Source: a virus. Taken from it: 36,873 nt of DNA. Shown one piece after another: positions 1 through 5,521 of the stretch. The translations under genes and the position numbers were made by a program. Positions within the stretch are counted from its first letter, which is position 1. The number at the start of each line of letters is the position of its first letter. The DNA is taken from IMG/VR virus record IMGVR_UViG_3300000115_000043, positions 1 to 36,873 of that record. The stretch is one strand, 5' to 3'. A model generated the notes under the pieces. It did no database searches. It saw only the letters and a program-made list of their open reading frames with translations, and was not told the DNA's origin.

Positions 1-111
1 TATGAATCAGTATTAGATCAACTTAATGCAGATATCTTACAAGATGCTGATAGAAAAGTCCTAAGTAAATATAAGAGGCAATACTTCACTTCCGCAGGTA
101 TACTAGACTAA
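1..111 (+). CDS. 3' end of an unidentified phage gene (partial)
   Basis: Frame 1 is open from the window edge to a TAA whose last base is the first base of the next ATG. Only the last 36 residues are visible. They are charged, probably helical, and end in FTSAGILD. No family is recognisable from this stub. Because head-closure and tail genes follow on the same strand, it is probably a head or packaging gene, but that rests on position only. Confidence 0.75.
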   Translation, partial: YESVLDQLNADILQDADRKVLSKYKRQYFTSAGILD

Positions 112-302
112 TGAGCGAATTAAAATTCCCTGATGGGACAAAGCGTGAAGATGCTGTCAACGAATTAATTGATGACGAGCAATTCAAGGAAGCAGTACTA
201 AAACAATTTAATTACATGAGAATTAAAGGAATTAACTTAGTACAAGACGCAGATGATTTAGTAAATCTTTACTTAAAAATCTGTAAATCTTTCGAGAAGT
301 AA
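111..302 (+). CDS. Small hypothetical protein, 63 aa
   Basis: A small charged protein of unknown function. Its ATG overlaps the stop of the preceding gene by one base (taATG) and its own stop overlaps the next ATG in the same way. This spacing recurs throughout the plus-strand genes and supports the start and translational coupling. The sequence is mostly helix-forming and rich in Asp, Glu and Lys, with no membrane segment and no cysteine motif. Co-expression with the zinc-ribbon gene downstream is likely. I do not recognise the family. Confidence 0.8.
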   Translation: MSELKFPDGTKREDAVNELIDDEQFKEAVLKQFNYMRIKGINLVQDADDLVNLYLKICKSFEK

Positions 303-541
303 TGGCTCGCTACGACTACAAGTGTTCTAAATGTGAACATGTATTCGAAGTACAACACTCAATACACGATGAACCAAAAATCAAATGTGAGAAATGTAAA
401 GCAATCTCTAAGAGACAAATTAGCAGTAGAGTTAATTTATATGGAACTGTTGGGATTGATTGGAATACTGATCCTTCTAAGGTTTCTCCATCAATGAGAG
501 AAAAAGCAAGTAAAGCAGCTAAAAGAAAAGTACAGTTTTAA
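302..541 (+). CDS. FmdB-family zinc-ribbon protein, 79 aa
   Basis: The N-terminus MARYDYKCSKC.HVFE is the typical opening of FmdB/CxxC_CxxC regulatory proteins. The knuckle C8-x2-C11 is followed by C29-x2-C32 (KCEKCK), giving one four-cysteine zinc site. The C-terminal 40 residues are basic (SMREKASKAAKRKVQF) and may bind nucleic acid. Members occur in many bacteria and tailed phages, often close to head genes, and their phage role is not established. The start overlaps the upstream stop by one base. The stop codon overlaps the stop of the convergent minus-strand gene on the palindrome TTAA, so there is no room for a terminator between the two operons. Confidence 0.85.
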   Translation: MARYDYKCSKCEHVFEVQHSIHDEPKIKCEKCKAISKRQISSRVNLYGTVGIDWNTDPSKVSPSMREKASKAAKRKVQF

Positions 542-723
542 TCATCTTCAAACCATTCTTCAGGAAAAGAGTGGTTTCTTTGTTCCACTTCCCACTCTTT
601 AGCTTCCACATAGTAATCCAAGCGAACAATAAACCAACTAGATATTTTATCTATGATTTTACTTGTAGACCTAGCTAATTCCATAATTTTAATATCTAAG
701 GGTGCTGTAATCCAAAACCACAT
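538..723 (-). CDS. Small hypothetical protein, last gene of the minus-strand operon
   Basis: A 61-residue protein beginning MWFWITAPLD. I chose the ATG at 723 over one 30 bases upstream because a GAGGAG ribosome-binding site lies about 8 bases before it, inside the end of the preceding gene. The N-terminus is hydrophobic and tryptophan-rich but short. The rest is amphipathic and the C-terminus is acidic (EEWFEDD). It could sit peripherally at a membrane, but no family is recognisable. It overlaps the upstream gene by 28 bases and converges tail-to-tail with the FmdB gene. Confidence 0.65.
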   Translation of the reverse strand: MWFWITAPLDIKIMELARSTSKIIDKISSWFIVRLDYYVEAKEWEVEQRNHSFPEEWFEDD

Positions 724-941
724 GATCCATTCTCCTCTTCTTCTGTAGTACAATCTTCTACTTGACCTGTAAATGCTTGGTGTTGTTCTAAGTCATCACA
801 CCTAACACCATCACACCAATAGTTGTAAACTATCTCTTGTTGGTTTCCCATATTGTGCATTATGTCTGAGAGCATGCTCATTTCCATAGCCATTTGACCC
901 CAAGTACTCATGCCCATAACAATTATTAATGAACTAATCAT
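696..941 (-). CDS. Small Met-rich hypothetical protein, 81 aa
   Basis: It begins MISSLIIVMGMSTWGQM, a hydrophobic methionine-rich start that could be a short signal or membrane segment. A more polar part follows with cysteines at CDGVRC and later single cysteines, then a stretch of five acidic residues. The ATG directly follows the TAA of the preceding tiny gene (TAAATG), and an AGAGG motif stands about 9 bases upstream inside that gene. It might be exported, with disulphides or a metal site, but this is a guess and no family was recognised. Confidence 0.65.
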   Translation of the reverse strand: MISSLIIVMGMSTWGQMAMEMSMLSDIMHNMGNQQEIVYNYWCDGVRCDDLEQHQAFTGQVEDCTTEEEENGSCGFGLQHP

Positions 942-1070
942 TTATTCTTCCTCTGTTTTCATATCATCTTCGTGAACTATTTCTACATCCATTGGAATGT
1001 GAATAGGTGGATCTATGAAATGTATATCTATAAATTCCCCACCACTGTTCAAGATAATTTTTATTTTCAT
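942..1070 (-). CDS. Tiny hypothetical protein, 42 aa
   Basis: It runs from ATG at 1070 (MKIKIILNSGG) to TAA at 942-944 and ends in an acidic tail (DDMKTEEE). The start abuts the TAA of the upstream tiny gene and its own stop abuts the next ATG, so it is one link in a chain of end-to-end reading frames. No clear Shine-Dalgarno sequence precedes it, so translation may depend on termination-reinitiation. The residues just before the acidic tail look like short beta strands. Function unknown. Confidence 0.55.
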   Translation of the reverse strand: MKIKIILNSGGEFIDIHFIDPPIHIPMDVEIVHEDDMKTEEE

Positions 1071-1172
1071 TTATCTATCTATGACACCTGGGTGTAGGAC
1101 TTGTGTCTTACTTAGCCCCTGATATCTGTGTTTCTTTTTTGACTTCGCAGCTCTACGCTCTAATCTGTTCAT
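1071..1172 (-). CDS. Tiny basic protein, 33 aa
   Basis: The ATG at 1172 overlaps the TGA of the cytosine methyltransferase gene (ATGA junction), and the TAA at 1071-1073 is followed at once by the next ATG. The product MNRLERRAAKSKKKHRYQ... is strongly basic in its first 17 residues, as expected for a peptide that binds nucleic acid or ribosomes. The back-to-back junctions are the main evidence that it is translated. It is too short to assign to a family. Confidence 0.5.
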   Translation of the reverse strand: MNRLERRAAKSKKKHRYQGLSKTQVLHPGVIDR

Positions 1173-2779
1173 TTCTTGTTCTCTCTTTCATATAGACTGT
1201 CAAACACAAGTATACCGAACTTTATAGAATTCGCAATGCAAATACCAACAAATTCAGCACAAGCAGGAACTACTGCATTTCCTAGTGCTTTGATCTTATT
1301 AATCCTGTCTTCTTCGTTTTCTACTGTTCTTGGAACAGTTTCCCAAGGCTCTATAAGATATTCTTCTGTATAGACTCCAGGGTTTTCTGAAAGTTGACCT
1401 TTTGGATTTATTCCTTTTTCTATCCTAGCTGTGCTTGGTCTACTGCTAGAAACTAATGGTGTTTGCCACTTATCTCTTTTCCATTCAATGTCAGTAACTT
1501 CTGTAAGTTCTTTATCAAACTTTAAAGGACTTAAGTAAGGTTTTATTTTTTCCCAATCTTCAATACTTGGATAACTGAAACCTGAAGTATCTCTTCTAAA
1601 CCAATGTTCAATAGTAGATTTCTTTATACCTTCAGTGCTATCAAATAATTGCTTTGCTGAAGTAACAGTTCTCAAGTAATCAACAAACTCTTCTTGAGTA
1701 GGCAAATTATCTCTTCTTACCATTAAATGATCTTTGTATTGTTCAAACAATTCAGGATTTTCTATAATCTCAGATATTGCTACTTGGTCAGCTAAAGCAA
1801 CCTGTATTCTTTGTCCTGAGCTTCTTTTGTCTTTTCCTTGAAGTAGTTTTGTCGCGTGTTTCAAAGCGTCATTTTTTGAATCAGCTAAGGTTGGAGTTCT
1901 CCACATATTGTCGTTGCTATAACCCCAATAGTTAGGTAATCCTAAATCTCCTGCCAATCCGCGGGGAAACCCATAAGTAGTGATACCCATTGGCTGTTCA
2001 ATCTTTTCCCAATAAGTTTCGGGTTTCTCTCCCCCATGTCCTGCTCTAGAGTCGATCCATGTTTCCCTGCTTTCACTGATGGAGCTTGTTTGTTTATTGG
2101 CTTCGAGGCCTGACTCGCTCTTGGTGTTGACCACAATTTGGGATTCTCTCTCAAGTTCCCTGTGCTTTTTCTCTTGCTCTTCTTGGATTTGTCTCCACGA
2201 TAAAGAGCGTTCTCCAAAGCTTCCCCTGTTCTCGGTTTCAAGTAATCCATAGTGTTCGGAGTTTCCCACGATGAATATTCTTTCTCTAAGGTGCGAGGCA
2301 TTAACCGAGGCTGCTGATACAACTTGCCATTCAACACTATACCCGCTGTCGGAAAGGAAAGAAACAACTCTTGCGAAAGCTCCTCCTTTGTTTCCTTGGT
2401 CGTCTTTGGCTGTGAGGAGTCCTCTGACATTTTCTGCCACAACCCATTTTGGTCTAAGTACGCTAATGGCTCTTTCGAACTGATACCATAACATTCCTCG
2501 TTCATCTTCTTCACTCATTCCTTTCCTGTTACCTGCGTAACTAAAACTCTGACAAGGGAATCCACCAATAAGCATATCGATAGGTTCCAACTCTTCAAAC
2601 TTAACTTCATTAATATCTTTGTTAATAACTTGTGATCTTGGAAATCTTTTTTCTAAAACAGAACAACAGTACTCATCAAACTCTACTTGCCATACAGTCT
2701 CAGCACCAAAATCAGATAGACCTCTTTCTATTCCTAAATCAAGACCACCAATACCACTAAATAAACTACCTATTTTCAT
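1169..2779 (-). CDS. DNA (cytosine-5)-methyltransferase, 536 aa
   Basis: Transfers methyl from S-adenosylmethionine to C5 of cytosine in DNA. Motif I is FSGIGGLDLG (residues 7-16). Motif IV is GGFPCQSFS with catalytic Cys76. Motif VI is ENV (116-118). Motif VIII is near LRERIFIVG (164-172). Motif X is ALGNAVVP (498-505). The interval between VIII and X is long, about 325 residues, and should hold the target-recognition region. It contains WRTPTLADSKN and HWFRRDTSGFSYPS, segments I associate with phage and metagenomic methyltransferases. The start overlaps the MT-A70 gene (ATGA). No restriction endonuclease is visible nearby, so it is probably an orphan protective enzyme. A second frame within it is also open for 190 codons (listed separately). 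Confidence 0.93.
   Translation of the reverse strand: MKIGSLFSGIGGLDLGIERGLSDFGAETVWQVEFDEYCCSVLEKRFPRSQVINKDINEVKFEELEPIDMLIGGFPCQSFSYAGNRKGMSEEDERGMLWYQFERAISVLRPKWVVAENVRGLLTAKDDQGNKGGAFARVVSFLSDSGYSVEWQVVSAASVNASHLRERIFIVGNSEHYGLLETENRGSFGERSLSWRQIQEEQEKKHRELERESQIVVNTKSESGLEANKQTSSISESRETWIDSRAGHGGEKPETYWEKIEQPMGITTYGFPRGLAGDLGLPNYWGYSNDNMWRTPTLADSKNDALKHATKLLQGKDKRSSGQRIQVALADQVAISEIIENPELFEQYKDHLMVRRDNLPTQEEFVDYLRTVTSAKQLFDSTEGIKKSTIEHWFRRDTSGFSYPSIEDWEKIKPYLSPLKFDKELTEVTDIEWKRDKWQTPLVSSSRPSTARIEKGINPKGQLSENPGVYTEEYLIEPWETVPRTVENEEDRINKIKALGNAVVPACAEFVGICIANSIKFGILVFDSLYERENKK
1942..2514 (-). CDS. Open +1 frame nested inside the cytosine methyltransferase gene (possible overprinted gene)
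   Basis: This 190-codon frame is shifted by +1 relative to the methyltransferase. It can start at GTG (2514), preceded by AGGA about 4 bases upstream, or at ATG three codons later (2505). Its product does not look random. It contains FPTAGIVLNGKLYQQP, SSWETPNTMD, a basic run ending in NLREN, LWSTPRAS, and ends RLNSQWVSLLMGFPADWQEI. From memory these resemble a segment common in phage cytosine methyltransferases, where the last part corresponds to the LNP.WVEWLMGFP.GW motif and to motif IX. The main frame keeps motifs VI and VIII over the same DNA. It may be a real overlapping gene, a relic of frame switching, or an echo of conserved nucleotides in the main frame. Confidence 0.4.
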   Translation of the reverse strand: MKKMNEECYGISSKEPLAYLDQNGLWQKMSEDSSQPKTTKETKEELSQELFLSFPTAGIVLNGKLYQQPRLMPRTLEKEYSSWETPNTMDYLKPRTGEALENALYRGDKSKKSKRKSTGNLRENPKLWSTPRASQASKPINKQAPSVKAGKHGSTLEQDMGERNPKLIGKRLNSQWVSLLMGFPADWQEI

Positions 2780-3312
2780 GACTCATTACCCCATGTATCC
2801 CAACCTTCAGTACTATTTCTTGCGAATAGTTCTATTCGAGGAAGGTCTCCGACAAGTTCTATTATTTTTTCTCTAACTATGTCAGGTTTCTTTGAATGTC
2901 TTTCAATAGGACTTTCTATAACACTATGAACTCCTGCACTTAATCTTTTAGGTTTACCTTTAACACCAATCAAACATATTTCTGCATTAGATCTAGTCCA
3001 CCTACCCATTCCCCAAAAATTTGTATCAGTAGATACTTTGTTCTTTTTTATCCATGTAAAACCATTTGTTTTATATGTGAAACCCCACGCTTCGAATAAA
3101 GGTATTGTTTCTATTAATTTAGGAAATGTTGTCCATAAAAACAAGATACAGTCATCATCAGCTATATCTTTTACAGGTAAATTACAAATATCATCAATAG
3201 ACATTGTAGGATAATGTCTTACAGCACCGCCTCTGTTTTTAGAGGGATCATCATAAGACCATGGTGGATCAGCGTAAATTATTTTATATTTTTTATTTGG
3301 AAATTCAATCAT
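2776..3312 (-). CDS. MT-A70 family adenine-N6 methyltransferase, 178 aa
   Basis: Predicted to methylate adenine in DNA using S-adenosylmethionine. The signature DPPW (residues 15-18, in IIYADPPWSYDD) is the catalytic motif of the family. Other family features are FLWTTFP, the central SNAEICLIGVKG segment, and the C-terminal LPRIELFARN followed by GWDTWGNE. The length is normal for compact phage versions. The last codons overlap the cytosine methyltransferase start (ATGA), so the two enzymes are translationally coupled and probably act together against host restriction. A GGAG lies far upstream (about 16 bases), so initiation may be weak. Confidence 0.93.
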   Translation of the reverse strand: MIEFPNKKYKIIYADPPWSYDDPSKNRGGAVRHYPTMSIDDICNLPVKDIADDDCILFLWTTFPKLIETIPLFEAWGFTYKTNGFTWIKKNKVSTDTNFWGMGRWTRSNAEICLIGVKGKPKRLSAGVHSVIESPIERHSKKPDIVREKIIELVGDLPRIELFARNSTEGWDTWGNES

Positions 3313-3342
3313 ACTAATTAGACCACTCCAAAGTAAAAAAGG

Positions 3343-3882
3343 TTACATGTTTTCTTCTTTTTTCCATTTCTTCTCCCATTCAATTACATCAGACCAACAC
3401 CACTCGCTTGAAGACCAATCTCTCCATTGAGTTTTACCATATATGTCTTCGGCAAGTATAGAGGCAAATAAAATGTTGTAATAAGGAGAGAATTGTACTT
3501 TTTTGAATTCAAAACCAAAATCTGTTTTGGAAGTGGGACCTGTATATGGTTGCCCATGATACAGGATTACCCACTCATTCCACCTTGGTAGATCATACTC
3601 CTCAGCAACCCAATTCCAAGTCCAAGGAACAAATTGCATAACGCCTGAGTCGGAATTGTCATCACGATATGCAGTATCTTTTCCCCTGCTTTCGCACCAC
3701 CCAATTCTTACTGCTGTGTCTATATTTTCGAAGTCAAAGTGTTGAAGATAAAGACTTGAATATTGTTTCATTTTTTGAGGGATTTCTTCCCTACATTCTA
3801 AATGTTTATTGATAAAATCAGTTTCTGTGCCAACCAGGGGTGGCGAAAAACTTGCTAAAAATAGCATACATTCAGCTATCAT
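3343..3882 (-). CDS. Lytic transglycosylase (SLT/lysozyme-like) with possible signal peptide
   Basis: Predicted to cleave peptidoglycan glycan strands. The catalytic block is AVRIGWCESRGKDT (Glu64 in the ES pair), followed by SDSGVMQFVPWTW, the usual GxxQF..TW substrate-binding segment of SLT domains. The first 17 residues (MIAECMLFLASFSPPLV) are hydrophobic and may be a short signal peptide. This start is supported by AAAGGAG a few bases upstream. Lying in an accessory operon rather than among the tail genes, it is more likely to serve lysis than entry, but a virion enzyme cannot be excluded. The CESRG form of the motif is common in actinobacterial and actinophage enzymes, a weak hint of host. 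Confidence 0.85.
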   Translation of the reverse strand: MIAECMLFLASFSPPLVGTETDFINKHLECREEIPQKMKQYSSLYLQHFDFENIDTAVRIGWCESRGKDTAYRDDNSDSGVMQFVPWTWNWVAEEYDLPRWNEWVILYHGQPYTGPTSKTDFGFEFKKVQFSPYYNILFASILAEDIYGKTQWRDWSSSEWCWSDVIEWEKKWKKEENM

Positions 3883-3904
3883 ATTCTCCTTTGTTTTTTG
3901 ATAG

Positions 3905-4174
3905 TTAATCTATAATAAGCATTTCTGCGTCTGCCAAAGCTAGTTTTTTAGACTTACCTGCTCCTGTACCGATCAAAGCATAACTTTGTTTAGTACCTAC
4001 AGATTTAACTTTGAACACATCTGCTTCGTGAGAGCTCATATAAGGGTTCCACCTCACATGTATCATAAACTCTCCTTTGTGGATTATTTCATCCTCAAAA
4101 GCAGGTGCAGTGTCGACATAAGGTACTTCTACCAAAATATCTCCTTCTTCTATCTGATACTTAATTATAAACAT
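3905..4174 (-). CDS. Small protein with dsRNA-binding-like C-terminus, 89 aa
   Basis: First gene of the minus-strand operon. The last 50 residues read like the second half of a double-stranded RNA-binding domain: strands (DVFKVKSVG and SYALIGTG), then GAGKSKKLALADAEMLI. That matches the G.G.SKK.A...A pattern of the domain's second helix, where the lysines contact the RNA backbone. The first helix of a classical dsRBD is not obvious, so the assignment is partial. No Shine-Dalgarno sequence is visible before the ATG; the preceding bases are AT-only. A phage dsRBD protein could bind structured phage RNA or mask dsRNA, which is speculation. Confidence 0.7.
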   Translation of the reverse strand: MFIIKYQIEEGDILVEVPYVDTAPAFEDEIIHKGEFMIHVRWNPYMSSHEADVFKVKSVGTKQSYALIGTGAGKSKKLALADAEMLIID

Positions 4175-4234
4175 AAAATTTGCAATTGTGCAAGGATATG
4201 TTAAACTTTTTAATACTAATAGAGGAGAGCAAAT
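4175..4234. promoter_or_regulatory. Divergent intergenic region with inverted repeat and candidate promoter
   Basis: This 60-base gap separates the minus-strand accessory operon from the divergent HTH gene and must hold both start signals. It contains an inverted repeat TTGCA-ATTG-TGCAA (4180-4193), a plausible operator. On the plus strand TTGTGC (4186-4191) could be a poor -35 box for TAATAC (4211-4216). That would put the transcript start near the AGAGGAG ribosome-binding site and give a very short leader. The HTH protein encoded beside it is an obvious candidate to bind the repeat (inference). Confidence 0.4.
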
Positions 4235-5053
4235 TTGGAAAGTAAAACATACACACCAAAAAAATTAACAAAAGACCAAATAGTAAGTTTTTTGCAACAA
4301 GAACCATCCAAAACCAATACAGAATGGGGTAATGAATGGGGCGTTTCAAGAGAGAGAGTTAGACAGTTTAGACTTAGATTCGGTCTTCCAACAGTTAAAG
4401 CTTTTGATCATGAGCTATTCGGTAAAGTTATTGCTGCTTGTGAAAACAGTAATGGAATATTAAACGCAGGATTATTTACTCATATACCAAACTTTGGAAT
4501 AAGAACATTAGAAAAGTGGATGAATGAAAATGATGAAGTTAGGAGACAAGTAAACAGAGCTTTGAAATTAGCTTATCAGAATGCTTACTTTCCTACTACT
4601 AAAATGTGTAATTCTTGCGAGACAGTATTGCCTGTATCAAAATTTTATAAATCAAAATTTGGAAGAGATAAACTTATGCTTAAATGCAAAGAGTGTGACA
4701 TAAAACAAGTTCAGTATTACTACAATAAAAGAAACACTCCTGAAGTAACTGTAGAAGAAAAAAAGTGTTCTATATATAAAGAAGCAGGAATACTACCTGC
4801 AAGTTTTTTTCACAGGTCAAGAAAAACAAGTACAGGACTTCAATACAACTGTATTCATTATGGTAAAGCGTATTCAAAATGGAAAAATAGATTTGTTAAA
4901 GCCAACTCTATAGAAAATGATATGCAAAGAAGAGCTGAACTTAATCTTTTAGGGGATTGGAAGAAAAAAGCTTACGATGAAGGACTTTTAAATCTTAAAA
5001 AAGATTTAGACAATATGTCCTCAACAGTAGAGAACCAACAAGTATTCGGCTAG
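4235..5053 (+). CDS. HTH protein with one intact and one degenerate zinc-knuckle repeat, 272 aa
   Basis: Probable DNA-binding regulator or nuclease relative. Residues about 25-55 (EWGNEWGVSRERVRQFRLRFGLP) fit a sigma-region-4-like helix-turn-helix. The middle carries two tandem units of the form C..C...LP.S.Fy......L...C..C, as often seen at the start of phage HNH proteins. In the first unit all four cysteines are present (CNSC and CKEC). In the second, each pair has lost its second cysteine to tyrosine (CSIY and CIHY). No HNH core is visible. The start is a TTG, chosen because AGAGGAG lies about 7 bases upstream and no better start fits. It diverges from the accessory operon across a short gap. 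Confidence 0.75.
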   Translation: MESKTYTPKKLTKDQIVSFLQQEPSKTNTEWGNEWGVSRERVRQFRLRFGLPTVKAFDHELFGKVIAACENSNGILNAGLFTHIPNFGIRTLEKWMNENDEVRRQVNRALKLAYQNAYFPTTKMCNSCETVLPVSKFYKSKFGRDKLMLKCKECDIKQVQYYYNKRNTPEVTVEEKKCSIYKEAGILPASFFHRSRKTSTGLQYNCIHYGKAYSKWKNRFVKANSIENDMQRRAELNLLGDWKKKAYDEGLLNLKKDLDNMSSTVENQQVFG

Positions 5054-5075
5054 TATTAATATACTATCTGATTTG

Positions 5076-5136
5076 AAAGTGGTCGGTGTTTAAAGTTTCA
5101 CGCAAGTGAAGGTTTTATCAGGACACCGACTATTTT
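5076..5136 (+). terminator. Large structured intrinsic terminator with GNRA-capped inner hairpin
   Basis: An outer stem pairs 5076-5089 (core GTCGGTGT) with 5123-5136 (core ACACCGAC). The core is 8 perfect pairs, extended by A-U pairs and two G-U wobbles. Inside it, TTCAC (5097-5101) pairs with GTGAA (5106-5110) around a GCAA loop, a GNRA tetraloop. A U-rich run (TATTTTCTTTATTT) follows. It ends the regulator gene and insulates the tail promoter that starts about 20 bases later. The inner hairpin is more elaborate than a simple terminator needs, so a stable small RNA is an alternative. Confidence 0.7.
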
Positions 5137-5158
5137 CTTTATTTGGGGTATTCCTTAA

Positions 5159-5174
5159 TGTTATAATTAATCTA
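5159..5174 (+). promoter_or_regulatory. Extended -10 promoter giving a leaderless tail-operon mRNA
   Basis: TGTTATAAT (5159-5167) is a perfect extended -10 element (TG-N-TATAAT). The hexamer at 5162-5167 lies exactly at -12 to -7 if the A of the ATG at 5174 is +1. No good -35 box lies 16-18 bases upstream, as is usual for extended -10 promoters. No Shine-Dalgarno sequence lies between the promoter and the ATG. Transcription is therefore predicted to begin at the start codon itself. The same TGTTATAAT string recurs at 33699-33707. Confidence 0.7.
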
Positions 5175-5521
5175 TGCCACAATTAACAACAGCTTTATTA
5201 AACGAATCAATTGACATAGAAAGACTTTCAGGAACCGAAACACTTGATGATAGAGGAAACATTAGTACTGCATTCTCATCAAGTTCTTCAAATGTTCAAG
5301 CAAGAGTAGTTTTTTCAGGAGACACTACAGAAGAAAACACTGATGGTTTATTACAAAATTTAATAACATTAAGAATCACTATTCCTGCTGTTACTGATGT
5401 AACAACCAAAGATAGAATTTTATACGACTCAAAAAAATGGAATATTGTTGGTGTAAAAAATGTTAAAGATAGATTTGGTAATTCTTTTTATAAACAGCTA
5501 ATAGTTCAGAGTGGTTACTAA
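5174..5521 (+). CDS. Head-tail joining / head closure protein, 115 aa
   Basis: Resembles the Phage_H_T_join (SPP1 gp16-like) family, which closes the portal channel and links the head to the tail. Family features are an N-terminal stretch on the type of quantity measured (IDIERLSGTETLDDRGNIS), a central VQARVVFSG, and the C-terminal KDRILYDSKKWNIVGVKNV with the strand YKQLIVQSG. The length is normal. It is the first gene of the tail operon and is probably translated from a leaderless transcript, because the promoter leaves no room for a leader. Its stop overlaps the next ATG by one base. Confidence 0.8.
   Translation: MPQLTTALLNESIDIERLSGTETLDDRGNISTAFSSSSSNVQARVVFSGDTTEENTDGLLQNLITLRITIPAVTDVTTKDRILYDSKKWNIVGVKNVKDRFGNSFYKQLIVQSGY

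Noticed and set aside
4670-4880. HNH endonuclease core in the regulator protein
   Set aside because: The zinc-knuckle layout recalls the start of phage HNH proteins, but no H-N-H catalytic residues in the right spacing are visible.
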